Assembly (NCBI GenBank): GCA_033439265.1
Contig: JAVTVX010000020.1
Coordinates: 191,001-255,000, forward strand
DNA from: Dillenia suffruticosa
Lineage: Eukaryota; Streptophyta; Magnoliopsida; Dilleniales; Dilleniaceae
DNA length: 64,000 bases
Direction: 5' to 3'
The notes beneath the pieces are model-generated. The model was given only the letters and a program-made list of their open reading frames with translations, was not told the origin of the DNA and made no database searches. Numbering within the stretch: the stretch's first letter is position 1; each line of letters opens with the position of its first letter. A program made the position numbers and the translations under genes. Shown here piece after piece: positions 35,095-46,589 of this stretch.

Positions 35095-35577
35095 TGTAGG
35101 TTATTTATGCCCATTGTGGGGCATTTTGGTAAGAATGAGATAATGGGGTAACTCCCATTATTACTTACCAACATTAACCATGCATATTTGGTAACTCCCA
35201 AAACTTAACCCTAATGGCAATTATTCTTTTGATTCAAATTGAGAAAGGATGATTCCTTCCTTGTGAGTGGAGAGCAGCCATGGGCAGCCATGAGAGGAGG
35301 CTAGGGTTTCAAAGAATTCTTTAGAGAGAGAAAATAGAGAGAGGGATGGAGATTTTCGCGTAGGAAAATCTCCCATCGTCAGACGATTCACCGGACATGA
35401 AGATTGCGGCGTTGTGATGCTGTGGTGGTGATTCGACTAATCTCGTGATCACCATCCCGACCGCGAAATCGGATCAAGGGACGTGCCGTATGATTGACTT
35501 TGAAAATCCTACGTATTGAGGTACCCTAATTCCGATCTATTTAATTCTCGCTTCCGCATGCGCGATTAAATCCAACA
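35095..35577 (+). repeat. 3' LTR of copia element 2
   Basis: 483 bp, starting TGTAGGTTATTT and ending AAATCCAACA, about 97 percent identical to the 5' copy. It directly follows the purine-rich tract. Confidence 0.93.
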
Positions 35578-37155
35578 CTCCACTTCACTAGAAACACTAA
35601 GACCACAGTTGTCTACCAACGTGGATTTTGCATTCTTCAATACTGACTACAATTCCCAGGTTATATTGATTATTATAAATCCGATGGACTTACGCTAGCA
35701 TTATATAATAATAGTAGGCTTTGGTCATGGCAGCTAACATGTTGATTATCATTCCAACATTCCCGAAAGATAAAAATATTTTCATTCATCCCAGGGAAAC
35801 ACTGGAATCCTAGCTCTATATTAGAGAAGGAGTCATCATCTCCATATATCAGTGACAGATCTAACTACACTGAATGGATGGAGTATAATCTTTCCTCTAT
35901 CCACATATAGAAAATAAATTTTGCTAGGAAAAGGGTGGTTTAAACAAGAAAAGTAGGTGTTCACTTTCAAGTCAAAGTCTAGTCATAGGATGCAAGAGAT
36001 AAGATGGTATACTTGAGCTTAGAATAGCCAACACGCCACCAAACAGGTTCAACAAAGTAAGATATCCATGGTAGATCCAAGAGTTCAGGAATCAGAGCAC
36101 CAAGGGCCCCGAGCATAGCCCAGCAAGCATGTAATATTTCAAAGCTGGAAGATGAAAGAGCAGAAAGGCAATGATCCAACATCCAAAGGCAAAACAGAAA
36201 GTGCTCCAAATAGGAGGAGTGGGTTTTCATCATCATAGCATAGACAGCTTGAAGAGCACAAATCAAAGCAACAGTAGGCATATAGAAAGGAGAAGTACTG
36301 AAAATTCTTACATGGGGTATTGTGAGGATTATTATAGATGGATTGAAAAAGATGAACTGCCGATTAATGTGTGAGGATTATTGTTTTTGTTTTCAACAAA
36401 AATGATTAAATTGTTAAGTTATAAAATTCTATATCTTTTTTTAACGCAATATTATCATTTTACTTTTAACAAGATAAAAATGGGTAAATTAATCCTGTTC
36501 TTGAAAGTTCAATGTAGGTCCATTAAAATGAACCCAAACTCGTAGCTCCAAAATACTCCATTTGGTTTCTATGTTACTCTTTTTGGGGCTATGCTCCCAT
36601 TACTCAATGCCTAAGATCGTCTCAAAGTTGAACGTACACAACAAATGTGTTTTAGTAAAATGATGGAATATTATTTCTAAGATAAACTTATCATCACAAT
36701 TCTACTAAAATATTAAATTTTAATTGTATTCTTGTGAACAATTTTATTAACTAAATTCTAATTCAGAATCTCAAGATTTTAAATGTTTCTGATATTTATT
36801 TGGATAATTATTTCACAATAAAAAATACATTTTTTTATTTTTTTTTAATTTAACATAAAAAGTAAATTTTTTTTTTCTTGAAAATTATCAGAAGTAACTA
36901 TTTTAATTTTGAAAATAGGATTAATGGCAGATATCCTCATTTGAAAGGGCCTTTGCTAATCTACCGGTTTTGTCGGCCCAGCCCATTATCAATTTTCATT
37001 TTTTCGCAGTTTCTGTTTCTAGCCTTCGGATCCTGCACTCAACGGATAGTTTAGTAATAAAAGCCTGAGACCCTAATCCCTCTGTCTCTCAATTCTCATT
37101 CCCCTGATTTCAAAATTTGAATTTCCTCTCTCTCTCACCACACACGCAGGCAAAC
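35578..37155. other. Intergenic; possible leftover exon, BUBR1-like promoter
   Basis: Immediately right of the copia element the minus strand reads TTTCTAG then TGAAGTGG. This could be the acceptor end of the interrupted proton-pump-interactor-like exon, but no upstream exons of that gene follow. The 100-residue minus frame 36281-35979 is rich in Leu, Ala and aromatic residues and I do not recognise it. From 36.4 to 37.0 kb the sequence is AT-rich. The last 100 bases before 37156 are CT-rich, like a plant 5' leader. Confidence 0.4.
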
Positions 37156-40100
37156 ATGGAGGAAGTTGAGAAGATGGATCCAGAGACGGAGTTACTCTAC
37201 TCAAAGAAAGAGACGGGAAACGAGTGGGAATTGTTCAAGAAGAACGCGAGGCCCTTGAAGAGAGGCCCCAACATTGGTCTCCTCAATGAAGCTCTCAAAT
37301 CCCACACTGACGACCTTCTCAAGAAATCTCTCTCCGAGCACCGCAGGTCCTCCCCAACCCCCCATCCTTTTCCTTCCGCTTGTTCCTAATTTCTTGATCC
37401 TATATGCTAATCCCACTTTTTCTGGTTATTCAGGAGGTTAATTGAGGCGATAGATGCGTACCAAGGAGACGATCCTCTCCAATCATGGCTTGAGTGAGTT
37501 TTATTATAACCTCCTCTTTAACTTTCCCTAGTCAATCTCTTGAGTTTAGTTATAACCCCCAACCCTATCTTGATGTTTGAAAGATCTAGGGTTTTCATTC
37601 AATTTTGACTAGGTTTCACAAAATGGTGAGCCGGGTCTATAATTTCTTTACCTTTTCTTTGAAATAACCTATTATTTGGTTCATTATTGTTAAGTCTTGA
37701 TCATCCCGTTCCGCCATGTGGCATGCTGAATCCAATTGTCGTGGTGCTGTTGACGTGTACAAGGGTTCTTTATATATCTTTTTTAGACATCACCCAATTC
37801 ATGATCTTTTTTGAATAGTTGTTTATTTTGTTTCTTATTATTGTAAAGGTGCATAAAGAGGGTTCAGGAGGCATTTCCCCCCAGTGGAGACGGCTTTGGT
37901 CTTGTTGTGCTGTACGAACTATGTGTGCGGCATTCAGAACGCTACAAGGATGATCTTCGCTATCTCAAAGTTTGGTTGGAATATGTGCGATCCTTTTGCC
38001 TCATATCGTCTCTCCTCAGCTCCAAAATCTTATGAATAACTAGTGATTTTGTCTATCTCCTACCGCAGCCTGATAACTGCAATGATGCAGTAGTCATCTT
38101 TAGTTTTCTGGATGCTAACCACATTGGAGAGTCACATTCTCTGTACTACATGGCGTATGCAAAGCATATGGAATCCAGGAACAAAGATAAAACTTGCAAA
38201 TGACATTTTCAGTCTTGGCATTGCCAGGTCAGCTACATCTCTAATGTTCAAAATTTTCCCACTAATTCAAGAATTTAAGTCCCGCTGTTGGTTGACCACT
38301 ATAATAATAAGTTAAGCATGTTTGAAAAATCGAAGTCTCTCACAGTACATGTGTTTATGGAAAATGAGTGGAATCATTTCGTGTGAAATAGGCAGAAATG
38401 GTTGATATTAGTTGTGCTTATGAAAAATACATATCTCTGCATATATGAGCTTTGTCATTGGACTGCTATTAATATGTTTCATTGATTCAATTTTCCATAT
38501 TCAGTTATATGAGCTCTATGTTTCATTTTGTTTGCTCCACTACACCATGTTTCACCCTAGCCCTCAATTCTAATTGTGGACATGCAAAAGGGAAAAATAC
38601 ATGGTAATAGTTAATGCTCTAGTAAATCATGGTTTGTGGGGACTTGAATAATTGATCTTTGTTCATAAAGAACTTGGTTGATTCACCATATAAATTATAG
38701 ACAATATAGTGTATGGGACAATCTATGAAGTACAGGCATTCACATTGAACATGGGACAAAAGGATGAAGAAAATTTATACCGTTGCAAGTTATCAATTTT
38801 TCGAAATGGACACCACTCAAGCATAGTTCATTTTTAGACATGTTGATGCAACATTGATACCATCAAGGAGTCATTTATTGGCCCTCCTATTTTTTGGTTA
38901 TTGATATCAAAAATTCAATTTTTAAGGCTATATTGTAATGTTTACCTTGAAAAATCCTCCTATTTTTCGTGTTGTTCGAGCATTCGTTTGGTTGTTGTGC
39001 CAAGGCATCATTCAATTACTACACTCCTTGTTCTTATTTTCCCAATCACATGACTTGTTTTTATTTGGATTGCTGAGATGCTGATTTGATAATTTTTGTG
39101 AATTTGGAGTGCTCGACCAAAAGAAAAGTTAGAGGTAGCTTACAAGAAGTTTCTTGCACACTTAATGAGAAGACGAAAAGAGATGGACGTATGATCTAAC
39201 CATGGAATAATAAATGTGACTTTTGTGGCTCGTATTTACAAGTTTTTTTTTCCCCTGTTTTAGAAGGATTTGACTGAAAATCAGTTATCAGCTTGAAGTT
39301 TTGGAACCATCCTTGCAAGGGGAGAGGCTAGTAATTCCCTAACTAAACTGTTTCTGATGTTGCAGATAGACAGATAACAGAAACTGTAGATGCAGTTAGG
39401 AAGAATACAAACCCAATAGGTGAGTGTTAGCTGTTATTTATTTAGTAATTTTAGAGGCAAATATTTTAGTTGCATTACTCTGTTTTTTACAAGATGTTTC
39501 TCCTGTGACCCTGTCGTGATTTTGCAAAACTTAAATATACCTTGAAAATGTCTAGCTTGGGATCTATATTGGGTGGTTCAGTTTTCTGAAGTTTGCATAT
39601 TATTTTTTTGACAATGCTTAACTTACAAAGATAATGGCTTTCTTTCTAGCTTGAAAATTTACATGTAGTCACCTCAAGTTATAATTTCTCTTCTAAGGAC
39701 AAGTGTAGCCATCAAATTTGAATGTGCTATACAAGTGTTACTAGAAGCATAATTTTTAAATTTCTTTATTGGTTTAAAGTTTAATATGTAGGTAGCCTTG
39801 ACGTTGAAATTCTAATTGTATTATTAATAATTTTAACATCACAAAATATGTGTTCTGGGTAGGAAAAAATAATTAAAACTCACTCTCTCTTATATGAAAT
39901 GTTGAATTCATTCATTGAATGCCAAGAGTTGGTGTTTAGAACAACAAACAATTTATATAAAGAATGATTACAAAAAGGATTTTTTATGGGCCTGGCAAGG
40001 AGCTTCGAGAATTGATTCAAAGGCTTGATGGATTCTTGAGTATATACAAGTTTTCCCTTCAAGATGGGACAAAAGACTATGATTTTAACTACATACTAGC

Positions 40101-40247
40101 AGGTATAACTTTGGAGTGGTTGTTTTGGGCCCTTTCACATCATATTGCTTGGTAATGCACTTCTTATCCAGATGTAATTAGATATGCAATATTTGCTTGT
40201 GAATGTTTTGGTCGGAATGAATTGATGGCGTGCTCAAATTAAGGTCA

Positions 40248-40290
<43 letters not shown>

Positions 40291-41260
40291 GTGCAGCATG
40301 TTGAGGAGGAATATAGGTTCTTCACTAACTGTTGCATGAACGAGTATTGCCAACTGAGATTTGGTTTCCTTTGATCTTATTAATGGCGACCGGTGCTTGT
40401 TTATCACTATAGCTTGGTGCTTGTTTATCACTATAGCTTGGCAACATTATGAGATAAAACCCTTTAAAAATTGTCGTGTGCATTTGTATCATTGTGCAGG
40501 CTTGATGCTGTTCCTCTTGTCATTTTAGAAGATAATAATGCCATTACCAGCTCAAGTCATCGGTTGGATTCGCCAAAGACAGATTTGAACTTGTGGGATG
40601 CTTTAGGAGCTCGAGCTGAAAGAAACAAAGAAAACAATGCTATGCCTACCAAGTGGACATCACACAAGGTTAATAATCTGCAAATACCATGGCATTTTAC
40701 ATTGAAAATGCCCACATTGCAGGGTTTCCTTGCTATAACATATGTGGTTCCTTTTGTTGCCTCTTTCAGATCCTCCAACAACCTGGGTCAGTAACCGCTG
40801 GAGCAGCTCCAGCTGCTTGTATTGCAGTGTTTGTTGATGAGGAATGTGAAGAGTAAGTTTCCCAATGAACTATATTACCTAATACCATTTGTAGATCTGC
40901 ACTCTTGGATGATTTCAAGTTATGCTGATGAGATCCCAATGAAGCCTTTTTTCCCACTCTGGGTTCTTGATTTAACGTCATTCCCTGCAATGTGTCTCCA
41001 GGATACACAAAAGCAGGTGTTGAAAATGGTAAGAGGCCTCAACAGTGCTGAAGCTTGGGGATGAACAAAACCTAGAGAAGTAAGCATCTGTGTTTGGAGC
41101 TTTCGATTTGTTGTTTTAGGAAATTGTAGCTGAAATCTATTTCATAAAATGTTTAATTAACCGATTGATTGATTTATTATTTTCTTAAGAATTAAGCAGG
41201 AAAACGGAGTTGAGGGAAAATCCATTAAGAAAATTTCCTCCAAACAGCCTTCTAAGATGA
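37156..41260 (+). pseudogene. BUBR1/Mad3-type spindle-checkpoint gene, decayed
   Basis: BUBR1/Mad3 proteins inhibit the anaphase-promoting complex until chromosomes attach. Exons 37156-37346, 37434-37493, 37849-37984, 38069-38227 and 39110-39188 encode the Mad3/BUB1 homology region (EWELFKKNARPLKRGPN, RRLIEAIDAYQGDDPLQSW, RVQEAFPPSGDGFGLVVLYE). Later exons 40500-40668, 40770-40852, 41002-41079 and 41200-41260 follow the plant BUBR1 C-terminal region, with a KEN box in AERNKENNAMPTKW, VFVDEECEE and a final TELRENPLRKFPPNSLLR. No kinase domain is present, as in plant BUBR1. Damage: one extra base near 38184 makes exon 4 159 rather than 158 bases, and exon 41002-41079 has in-frame TGA and TAA. 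The first KEN box reads KKN (37237-37245). Exons between 39.2 and 40.5 kb are unclear. Most likely it is a recent pseudogene with introns retained. Confidence 0.75.
40251..40283. repeat. Poly-T run (33 T)
   Basis: An uninterrupted T homopolymer in an intron-like part of the BUBR1-like locus. On the minus strand it is a poly-A run, but no retroelement body precedes it. Confidence 0.85.
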
Positions 41261-42844
41261 TCTGGTCCATTGCTTCTTTGTCGTTGTATGATCTTGATGG
41301 ATTGGGTTTTGTCTCTAAAGCCTTAATCCACTCCACCGGTTGCATTGTGGAATTTGTCTATGGTTACATTGTCTCTTTATTCTTATACTCTATGCTGTGC
41401 TTCTTCTTCCTTTCATGCCGGCGATCAAGGCATCATTGTGTTACCCTCAATTATTTTTTCCCCTCTCCCAGGTGGTGTTATATTATAACCTTCCTTGCAT
41501 ATTTGTATTTTTGTATCTGAATCGAATTGGGTATTTTTGGTTATAAATTCAACCTCAAAGTTTTAAAATGGTAATTAGACGACATTATCATAGAAAATTA
41601 TTATTCTTCGAGTTACTTTTTGTCACAGGTAAAAGGAGTCTAAAGGTTATTCAAATATCTTTTTACTTTTATCTCTTCGCTTTAGTACATAAAATTTAAG
41701 TAATATTGTGGAGGGTAACCTTCCCATATAGAAGGTTAAAAAGTATTACTACTTTTCAAAACAAAATAATAAATTAAATTAATGTATTTTCATTTTAAAA
41801 AATAAAAAAATAAATTTGTTTTTTTAGTAGAAAAATTAAAACCATTGTCTTTAAATAGATTTTTTTAGAGAGAAAAATGTTTTTTAAATAGATTTTTTTT
41901 TAAAAAAAAAAGAAAATTAATGTGAATTATTACTAGAAAGAAAAAATTGGATTTTGGAGAGAGATAATTTTTTAGAGAAATTTAATCTTAATTCTCTTAT
42001 GAGAGAATATTAAAAACCAAATTTTCAATGTATGGAACGTAATAAGCCTACAAAGAGCCAAAAGGGAGGAAGAGGACGACTATGCTAGTAGGAGGTAAAA
42101 ACATTTACACTTTTGAAAAAAAATAAAATAAAAGCATTACTGCCTTTCCAAAAGAAAAAAAAAAAAAAAAAGATGCTTTTATTTTAAAGAATGAAAGGAA
42201 AAATTGTTATGTTAAAAGAGACGATATCTAAAATAATTTAAACTTTCAAAATAGAGAAAATTAAATGTATTTTGTTTGGGAGATTTTTTCAAAAAGAGAA
42301 ATTTAAGCATAAATAATAAGTTTAAAAGGAAATAAAAGAACTCAATTATTTTTTTAAAGAGAGAAAAAATAAATAAATGAAACTGATGGCGTATATAAAC
42401 AAAAATAGGAACCAAATTGTATGTATATATATATATATATATATATATAGTGTTTTAACTTTTTTCAATCACTGAGATTGTGTGATGCCAACCTTGGGCA
42501 ATGGACTGAAAGTCTATAAATCGGACGGCTGTGATTGCATATCAAACTCCCCTCCCCTCCCCTCCCCTCCCCTCCAAGGAAGTGGTTGCCAACTTAGAAC
42601 GCCAGGCCGTAATCCTCATCATATTAATATATGACCTATTGGACCACCGGAGGCCGACTGAGACCCCAGCATTCCCCCACCTCCCCCCGCCCCCCAAAAA
42701 GAAGTTTGTTAAATTAGGGTTTCTTCTATCTCTTGAAACTCCCCCCCCCTCCCCCGGGCCCAATTTAGGTTTTGCAGTGGCAAAAGTCTTAACCCAACTG
42801 ACCTTGGCCCTCTCGCCTGGAATAGCGTCCCAAGGGCGGCTCCG
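41261..42844. other. Intergenic, U2AF35 promoter side
   Basis: AT-rich DNA to 42.45 kb, then a (TA)n run (about 42424-42449), a (CTCCC)n run (about 42547-42575) and CT-rich sequence up to the U2AF35 start. No other gene is recognised. The short frames on both strands are composition artefacts. Confidence 0.5.
42714..42722 (-). promoter_or_regulatory. Telo-box-like motif upstream of U2AF35
   Basis: TTAGGGTTT, the complement of AAACCCTAA, lies about 120 bases before the start codon. Telo-boxes are common near the start sites of plant housekeeping and RNA-related genes. Function here is inferred from motif and position only. Confidence 0.4.
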
Positions 42845-43684
42845 ATGGCGGAGCACTTGGCATCCATCTTCGGCACCGAGAAGGATCGGGTGAACTGTCC
42901 CTTCTATTTCAAGATCGGAGCATGTCGTCACGGCGACAGATGCTCTCGACTGCACAACCGTCCCACAATCTCCCCAACTCTACTCCTCTCCAACATGTAT
43001 CAGCGGCCCGACATGATCACTCCCGGCGTCGACGCCCAGGGTCAGCCAATCGACCCTCGCAAGATCCAAGAACACTTCGAGGACTTCTACGAGGACATCT
43101 TTGAGGAGCTCAGCAAGTTTGGCGACATCGAGAGTCTCAACGTCTGCGATAACCTCGCCGACCACATGATCGGCAATGTCTACGTTCAGTTCAGGGAGGA
43201 AGAGCAGGCTGCCGCCGCTCTCCAAGCTTTGCAGGGCCGTTTCTACTCTGGCCGCCCTATCATCGCCGATTTCTCCCCCGTCACTGACTTCCGTGAAGCT
43301 ACCTGCAGGCAGTTTGAGGAGAACAACTGCAATCGCGGCGGTTACTGTAATTTCATGCATGTTAAGATGATCGGGAGGGACCTCAGGAGGAAGCTTTATG
43401 GGAGGAGCCGCAGGTACAGGGGAAGCCGAAGCCGTAGCAGGAGTGGGAGTCCATATCGGAGGGATTCTGACAGGCGAGACTATAGAGACAGGGACCGTGG
43501 CGGCAGCGGCGATTATCGAGGAAATGGGAGGCGAAGTGGGGACAGATATGGCAGGTATGATACCGATGGAGGAAGGAGGAGGCATGGAAGTCCAAGGCGG
43601 AGCAGGACCCCGGTTAGAGAAGGGAGTGAGGAGCGCAGAGCTAGAATTGAGCAGTGGAACCGAGAAAGGGAGCAGAAGCAGTGA
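42845..43684 (+). CDS. U2AF35: Splicing factor U2AF small subunit (U2AF35)
   Basis: U2AF35 recognises the AG at 3' splice sites as partner of U2AF65 in the nucleus. The 279-residue frame is intact and has no intron, as is usual for plant U2AF35 coding regions. It has two CCCH zinc fingers: C18, C27, C33, H37 and C154, C162, C168, H172. These flank a U2AF-homology RNA-recognition fold at about 65-147, with the aromatic motif at RFY 132-134 and the conserved [16 protein letters not shown]. The tail from about 189 is rich in Arg, Ser, Asp and Gly ([14 protein letters not shown]), forming an RS domain. The ATG at 42845 gives the conserved [18 protein letters not shown] start. The gene is more GC-rich than its surroundings. 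Confidence 0.97.
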   Translation: MAEHLASIFGTEKDRVNCPFYFKIGACRHGDRCSRLHNRPTISPTLLLSNMYQRPDMITPGVDAQGQPIDPRKIQEHFEDFYEDIFEELSKFGDIESLNVCDNLADHMIGNVYVQFREEEQAAAALQALQGRFYSGRPIIADFSPVTDFREATCRQFEENNCNRGGYCNFMHVKMIGRDLRRKLYGRSRRYRGSRSRSRSGSPYRRDSDRRDYRDRDRGGSGDYRGNGRRSGDRYGRYDTDGGRRRHGSPRRSRTPVREGSEERRARIEQWNREREQKQ

Positions 43685-44887
43685 TGCAAAATTTTCTGAT
43701 GAGAGACTTATTCAACCTTTGGGGTGCATATCATCCATGGAATCCGGCTCCTCTGTCCTTTGTTGGTATTATTCTAGGCCCGGTTTTCATCTTTTTTCTA
43801 TCTTCTTACTACTTTTTTCGGCTATGGATATTTATGGTAATCATTTAACTGGTACAATGTTGTTAAGTCCCTAGTCTCGGTTTGTTTAGTAGCCTTTTGG
43901 TACTGGCAAAAAGAAAATTTGGTTTCTGTGTAATGGTTTGTAGTGCTTTGTTCCTGTGGTTATTCTGGATTTATGAGTTGTGGACGCTTCTTCTTCTGGC
44001 AATACTGGTTTTCATGTCTTGGTTGCTCCTCCTCATTATCGTACATACATTTATACATATATATATTCATGAGTCTTTGTTGAAGGTACGTAGTGTACCT
44101 CCAAATTTATTGGCTAATAAAAACTCAACTATATGGTGTTCCTCATTTGAACTGGGCTTCAGTCTTATTATGATCATAGCAATGCTTTCCATATGAATTT
44201 ATCAGACTACTTTTGTAAGCCTACTGCATATCTAACTACAAGAAGAAATAGCACATGATAAAGTTGTGGCTTTGGTTCAGTGCTCACAAAAGGGAACTGT
44301 AATCTTGACTCTGACCAAATGCTTGGTTAAGGTTCCAAATATGTTGACCCAACAAACTTTACTCCTACAGAATTATAGTGCATTGCATTTTTAGATGATA
44401 TTGTGGCAATTTCTTTAGATACCTCCTCCCTGCATTTCTTTGTTGATGGTTGTGTTCAGTTGGCAAGTAATGTCAAATTTCACTGAATGCACATGTTTCC
44501 CTCCTTGTCTTTCGTTATATATATTGGCTAGCTGTGTCCTAGTTTACTCACTTTGGTTGCTGAACTTGAAGATATCCCAACTTAGCGATACTGTACTTAG
44601 TAGATTAAGTACACTCTTACCCTGTATTCGCAACCGTAATAGAGGTGAGGAAAAGACAATATTGCAATATTAAAGGGAAAATCTAGGAGTTAGTATATCT
44701 TTGCTCCTTTCCCCTTGAAAAATCCAGGGCTAAGTTGTATATATTCCATATTACTTGAGGAGCTAATTTCTGGCATTCAAGAATCATAAAATTGATATCA
44801 GGGTTGGTAAGAAGGATTCTGACTTGCAATCTAGATGGATTGGCTCCATGTGCAATATATCAACATAGTCAGTCCTAGAATTTTGTC

Positions 44888-45040
44888 CTTGGCAGTGTCC
44901 TTCTAACCTATTGATTGCATCCTTTTGTGTTTGCTCATTAATAAATTAAAAGGGACTTGATTTTTTTGCTTGGCAGTTTCCTTCTTACCCATTTGTTGCA
45001 TCTTTGTATGTTTTCTTATTAATAAATGTAAAAGGGAACA
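44888..45040 (+). repeat. Tandem duplication, about 70-bp unit
   Basis: Units 44888-44955 and 44969-45040 both begin CTTGGCAGT and run through CCTTCT, TTGCATC and ATTAATAAAT to AAAAGGGA. They are diverged but alignable, 81 bases apart. Confidence 0.7.
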
Positions 45041-46482
45041 GGAGGGATCTATCTTTTCACGTGTGGATTGTTTTCGTATGAGAAATAATTGACCACGTAT
45101 ATGATTGATTTTGTTAGTTGAGAAGCCTGACTGTTAGACTAACCTCTTCTTGATTTGATGAGTGGATCATGATGGAATAAATTATTCTGTTTTTCTCCAT
45201 CTCAATCATGTAAAAGGTGTCTAGAAAATCTAAAGGCAGTTGCTTGTAGACAACTAATCTTCTTGTCATAATTAAGGGAAATAACTTACAGGACGACTTA
45301 TTGGGTTGAAGTCGGTGGCTTTTGCGGTTATGGTAATTGAGTTATTGTTCACCACTGAGAAGTATGAATTTTATGATTGATTTGTGGTCGGCAGGTGTCA
45401 TTACTTGTTTAATTGTTGACTGAAGTGTTTCTTGAAGTTATTGAGTGTTGACAACATGTATTTGATCATTGTTTAGGAAGCCAGATGAGGCCAGCAGTTG
45501 GATTTTTTTTTTTAACCATGAACATCTCTTATCGAATTTCAAGTTTTCCTTAAAGTTATGCTGCTCATAGTTTGATGACATTAACGAATAGTAATTTTTT
45601 AGTATGTGTTTCTTATATTTGCTTATTAAATTTTTGGTGACTGAAGTCATCTTTTGGTCCCTTTTTTTGCTATGTCTAGAGTTTTCAGTTTCAGTTTAGA
45701 CAATATTTTCTTTGCTTTTTAATGTTTGTGTGATTTTCCATAGGTTTGTCTCAAGTCATGGGTCTTCCTTAAGGGTAATGTGCTGAGCCAAGCTAGACTG
45801 CAGTACAGATTCTATGAGATAAAGCAAGCATCCATACAAAGAATTTGGCATTCCTTTTGAAGCTTCTATCTTGTCAGGAATCTTCTTCCTGAAGATTATG
45901 GTACACTGATTGTTAGTCACAATGGTTTTTGCCCAGCCGAATTGGGATCATTCTTAGTTGATCTTTTATATCTCTCTTTGAGGACCAAAAAGGTCCATCC
46001 AGCAATAGCCTGGCAAACAAATTGTTCCCCTCCCTTTTTTCTCATCAAACACTTCCTAGTAAGTCAAAAAGTTAATGAAAATGCTTAAAAAAAAAAAAGG
46101 TCCCCTGTGCAGAGCGTTGGAAAGACATGAGAAAATACCTCAGAACTTAGAGTGTTCCTGTGCACACCATGCCTTAAGGCTTGGTACTTAGTCAAGGGGC
46201 ATGCCTTTTGCATAAGTTGGGTTAGCCACTTCCTATTGCATTGTTGTTGCAGTGGTGGAACATACCGACATGGGTACTCCCTTCTAAGTAAATATTAGGT
46301 GGTATTGATGGTGGTCAACAGTGTACAAATTGCAAAAAGACATACTAGCTATTTTTAGGATGATCCCAAGTGTAAATTTTGGTCTTCAAGGGTAAAGAAT
46401 GTTAGCATACTGTTTTCGAAAGTTGGATTATAACTTGAGTCAGATTCTTATTTTTGTATGTCAACAATTCTTGTTTTTCATT

Positions 46483-46589
46483 GATTATCTTGTATTGGTG
46501 TTGCACCCTAATTTGTTGGTTAAAGATGTTGCCTGAAGATTGACATTTTGGTTAAAGATGTGGATTATCTTGTATTGGTGTTGCACCCA
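46483..46589 (+). repeat. Short direct repeat, 80 bases apart
   Basis: The segment beginning GATTATCTTGTATTGG and ending TGTTGCACCC appears at about 46483 and again at about 46563. The phrase TTGGTTAAAGATGT is duplicated between them, indicating a local tandem duplication. Confidence 0.7.

Larger units (their letters stand above)
28639..35577 (+). mobile_element. Ty1/copia LTR retrotransposon, young LTRs with dead body
   Basis: A 6.9-kb element with near-identical LTRs, a 12-base Met-tRNA primer site (TGGTATCAGAGC, 29121-29132) and a purine-rich tract (about 35082-35094). Flanks CTCTA (28634-28638) and CTCCA (35578-35582) are a 4-of-5 target duplication. Layout: GC-rich leader to about 30.3 kb; gag at about 30.3-31.1 kb, including a UBN2-like piece (SWETVKSYLTFNE) and a zinc knuckle whose second Cys codon is TGA (31099-31101); protease (QSGATDHVT instead of DSGATDH); integrase at about 31.6-32.0 kb; reverse transcriptase at about 32.5-33.4 kb with YVGD for YVDD (33036-33047); and RNase H ending near 33.96 kb. 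Then come about 1.1 kb of noncoding DNA. Dozens of stops and frameshifts break every domain, so it must have moved using enzymes made elsewhere. Confidence 0.9.

Noticed and set aside
42980..43585. 201-residue minus-strand frame
   Set aside because: Antisense shadow of the conserved U2AF35 gene.
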